Translations under genes and position numbers: made by a program
Source: Candidatus Nomurabacteria bacterium
Lineage (GTDB): Bacteria; Patescibacteriota; Minisyncoccia; Phycocordibacterales; PALSA-1337
Length of the DNA stretch: 7,999 bases
Assembly (NCBI GenBank): GCA_943355185.1
Contig: CALREM010000007.1
Location: forward strand, 1-7,999
Direction: 5' to 3'
The notes under the pieces: generated by a model
The model's input: the letters and a program-made list of their open reading frames with translations, nothing else
The model's database searches: none
Told to the model about the DNA's origin: nothing
Part shown: one piece after another, positions 6,055-7,999 of the stretch
Position numbering within the stretch: the first letter of the stretch is position 1
How the letters are laid out: every line of letters begins with the position of its first letter

Positions 6055-7192
6055 TGCCTATCGCGCATAATCCAAGAATACGTAAATGTTCGGTATGTCG
6101 TGCAAAATGTACATGACGCTGTATCTCTTCAAATGTGAGTAATTCTGGGCGTGAACTAGGTTTTGCCTTTTTGAAAATACGCATAAAATATTCATCGTGA
6201 GATCGTGCAGAAATGATTGTTTCGTGCGGTAAGACTGTGGACAAGCTGGCTTGAGAGAGCAGTTTTTCGAGTTCATTCATCCATGTATGAGATATGGCGT
6301 CGATGCTTTTTTGTGTCGCGTGGGCATGAGAAGGATCGAGATGTCCGTCCATGTAGAGGGTCAAGAGTGATTGTGCAGTGTGAGGGTCGGTTTTGGTAAG
6401 CTCGCTGAGGTTACGAATCATGCCATGTACTCCGAGCGGGAATGAACCAAAGAAAATGCAGGCATGCTTGCTGATAATAACCACATCGGTCAATTCTCCA
6501 TGAACGTGAATAAGGGTGTATGAAGAATGATGTGGCAGAGCCTTTTGGATACCGAGGGTTTGTAGCAGAAGTGAAGAGTGGAACTCTACACGTTGTGGCG
6601 CAACAACACGACTAACTGCTGTGCGGAGTTTTTCGATCACGCGGCTGCCGGCCACACTGACGACAAAGGAAATTTCTACTTCCCTCGCCTTTCGTCCTTC
6701 CCATTGAGGTACAGAATAGCCGTTAATACGAATATCAAAGACCTTTTCTTCGATAACTGATAGTTGATCGGCTTCGTTGCCAGTAATTCGGTTGCGTTCT
6801 TCGGTAATAGCTGGTTGTAGACTGCGTTTGGTGAGCTTTATCTCCTTTGGAAAATTGATTTCAAGCGTTTTTGCCTGAGAAATGATCCATGGTGAAGACA
6901 GGATGTAATTAACACTGCTAATAGTGTGTGGCAATGTACCAGGAATCAGCGAAGAGTTCCGTAACGAAAGTTCACGCAGGATAACATCGATCGTTTCGTC
7001 TACTGCATGGAGTGTGACCTGCACCAGATGACTACTGGTAACATTTGCTTTGTAAGCAATCGGAGTGCTGTGAATATAGATAAATTCCGGAACAGCAGAA
7101 GGTTTGTAATAGACCAGTGCTCCGCGTACTACAGAACTTTGAATATCGAGAAGGAGTGCCAGGTGAGGTTTTTTCTGCGATGAGAAGAACAT
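6032..7192 (-). CDS. Divergent FtsA/PilM-like actin-fold protein
   Basis: A 386-aa cytosolic protein that I assign to the actin/Hsp70 (ASKHA) superfamily near FtsA and PilM, by pattern only. An N-terminal strand-turn segment, LALLLDIQSSVVRGALVYYK (11-30), matches phosphate-1. Residues about 146-180 (VIEEKVFDIRINGYSV and EVEISFVVSVAG) resemble the SHS2-type insert of FtsA. YTLIHVHGELTDVVIISK (225-242) followed by FFGSFPLGVHGM (247-258) aligns with the phosphate-2 region and the segment after it. Both nucleotide motifs are weak: DIQSS replaces the usual DIG(S/T), and HVHGELTDV replaces DIG-x-x-x-TD. ATP binding is therefore doubtful. No membrane segment is visible. The gene starts after a 51-nt gap from alaS and is followed 16 nt later by the bitopic membrane protein, recalling PilM-PilN or FtsA and its membrane partners. 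It ends in TGA, the only TGA stop seen here. Confidence 0.65.
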   Translation of the reverse strand: MFFSSQKKPHLALLLDIQSSVVRGALVYYKPSAVPEFIYIHSTPIAYKANVTSSHLVQVTLHAVDETIDVILRELSLRNSSLIPGTLPHTISSVNYILSSPWIISQAKTLEINFPKEIKLTKRSLQPAITEERNRITGNEADQLSVIEEKVFDIRINGYSVPQWEGRKAREVEISFVVSVAGSRVIEKLRTAVSRVVAPQRVEFHSSLLLQTLGIQKALPHHSSYTLIHVHGELTDVVIISKHACIFFGSFPLGVHGMIRNLSELTKTDPHTAQSLLTLYMDGHLDPSHAHATQKSIDAISHTWMNELEKLLSQASLSTVLPHETIISARSHDEYFMRIFKKAKPSSRPELLTFEEIQRHVHFARHTEHLRILGLCAIGIHSSRYE

Positions 7193-7198
7193 GGCTAT

Positions 7199-7226
7199 AG
7201 TATAGCAAAGTGTGAAGATATGTTCA
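7199..7226 (-). promoter_or_regulatory. Candidate promoter of the FtsA-like gene, abutting its ATG
   Basis: The minus strand reads TGAACA (7226-7221), 16 nt, TATACT (7204-7199), with TGC just before the -10 as an extended element. Only 6 nt (ATAGCC) separate the hexamer from the ATG at 7192, so the expected transcription start falls at or next to the start codon, predicting a leaderless mRNA. Confidence 0.5.
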
Positions 7227-7243
7227 TTGATGGATGTCGTGAT

Positions 7244-7999
7244 TTATCCCAACACCGCTTTTATTCTCCTCACCCCCTGCGAAATCGCCTCTTCTTTTTG
7301 GATTTTGAAACGGAACTTCCCTTCTGGACCGGCGAGTTCGGAGGTGTTGGTGACGTGTGGGCCGCCACAGAATTCTTTTGAGTATGCCGCATCGAGAGTG
7401 TCACCGATGAAGTAAATAGAAATTTCTTCACCGTATTTTTCACCAAAGAAATGGCGGGCACCGGTTTGTTCGGCTTGAGCACGAGGCATGGTGACTTGTT
7501 TCATCGGTATTTGCTGAGTAATCTTTTCATTGATGATATCCTCCACTTTCTTTTTCTGTTCATCAGTCATTTTTGCACCATAGGAGAAATCAAAACGCAG
7601 ACGTTCTGGAGTGATATTTGAACCTTTTTGACCGACTCCTTCTCCTAACACATCATGAAGTGCCTGGTGTAAGAGGTGTGTAGCTGTATGATAACGAAGT
7701 ACCATCGGATCGTTTGCATCGGAGAGTCCACCTTTAAACTTTTGTTCGGCACCAGCACGAGAGAGAGATTGATGCTGAGCAATAGCTTTTTCAAAAGCCG
7801 CCTCATCGATCGTCAATCCTTTTTCTTTGGCCATTTCTTTTATAACTTCAAAGGGGAGGCCATGGGTCGTGTACAGATTGAATACAACCTCGGGCGTGAG
7901 ATTTCCCGCACTCTTTTCAAATTCTTTTATACCTTGCACCAAAGCTTGGCTGAACTTACTCGACTCCTCATTGAGAATACCTTTGATATATTCCTTCTT
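7244..7999 (-). CDS. alaS: Alanyl-tRNA synthetase, C-terminal part (partial; minimal form)
   Basis: The 3' 251 codons of alaS; the N-terminal catalytic region lies beyond the window. AlaRS charges tRNA-Ala, and its editing domain clears mischarged Ser or Gly. Visible here are the end of the helical tRNA-recognition region (to about fragment residue 85) and the editing (SAD) domain with zinc-site residues HTATH (104-108) and CGGPH (211-215), plus RLRFDFSY and GARHFFGEKYGEE. The protein stops at GVRRIKAVLG, exactly where the editing domain ends, so the C-Ala dimerisation domain is absent. Only about 12 residues separate the helical region (AEQKFKGG) from HTATH, whereas in E. coli a beta-barrel of roughly 100 residues lies there. 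Reading continues open to the window edge, so the upstream start is not visible. The stop is TAA. Confidence 0.93.
   Translation of the reverse strand, partial: KKEYIKGILNEESSKFSQALVQGIKEFEKSAGNLTPEVVFNLYTTHGLPFEVIKEMAKEKGLTIDEAAFEKAIAQHQSLSRAGAEQKFKGGLSDANDPMVLRYHTATHLLHQALHDVLGEGVGQKGSNITPERLRFDFSYGAKMTDEQKKKVEDIINEKITQQIPMKQVTMPRAQAEQTGARHFFGEKYGEEISIYFIGDTLDAAYSKEFCGGPHVTNTSELAGPEGKFRFKIQKEEAISQGVRRIKAVLG

Overview
Every gene in this window lies on the minus strand, so the biological order runs from high to low coordinates. The best lineage guess is a bacterium of the Candidate Phyla Radiation (Patescibacteria, probably Parcubacteria/Paceibacteria-like). Four points support this. A single-pass membrane protein with a baseplate-J-like middle domain sits next to an FtsA-like protein, beside ribosomal genes. 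The alanyl-tRNA synthetase is stripped down. The ribosomal proteins are compact (for example a 114-aa uL13). None of the 12 visible start codons has a Shine-Dalgarno sequence. The standard genetic code fits: one gene ends in TGA and no gene has an in-frame TGA, which argues against the lineages that read TGA as glycine. The assignment is inference from memory of such genomes, with no search behind it.

Layout, in transcription order: (1) the 3' part of alaS (7999-7244), ending right after the editing domain; (2) a divergent FtsA/PilM-like actin-fold protein (7192-6032); (3) a bitopic membrane protein with a large extracytoplasmic part (6015-4672); (4) a translation/transcription cluster infA-rpmJ-rpsM-rpsK-rpsD-rpoA-rplQ-rplM-rpsI (4610-648), spaced 1-20 nt apart except for 68 nt before rpoA; (5) a 105-nt spacer holding a palindromic dispersed repeat (the element behind spurious 'HPRESGDP' peptides); (6) grpE (542 to the window edge), cut near its 3' end. 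No stretch longer than about 105 nt lacks a gene.

Together the cluster supplies initiation factor IF-1, seven ribosomal proteins and the RNA polymerase alpha subunit. It is the classical bacterial alpha operon joined to rplM-rpsI, and GrpE (DnaK nucleotide exchange factor) follows. Readable promoter-like sequences precede infA, rpoA, the membrane protein, the FtsA-like gene and grpE. Four of the five candidates include a TGn extended -10 element, and in three the -10 lies 6-10 nt from the ATG, which predicts leaderless or nearly leaderless mRNAs.

The main points of interest are the FtsA-like/membrane-protein pair, with a twice-repeated IR(N/R)IP(L/V) motif in the membrane protein's cytoplasmic tail; the minimal AlaRS; and the promoter-next-to-ATG, no-Shine-Dalgarno arrangement.
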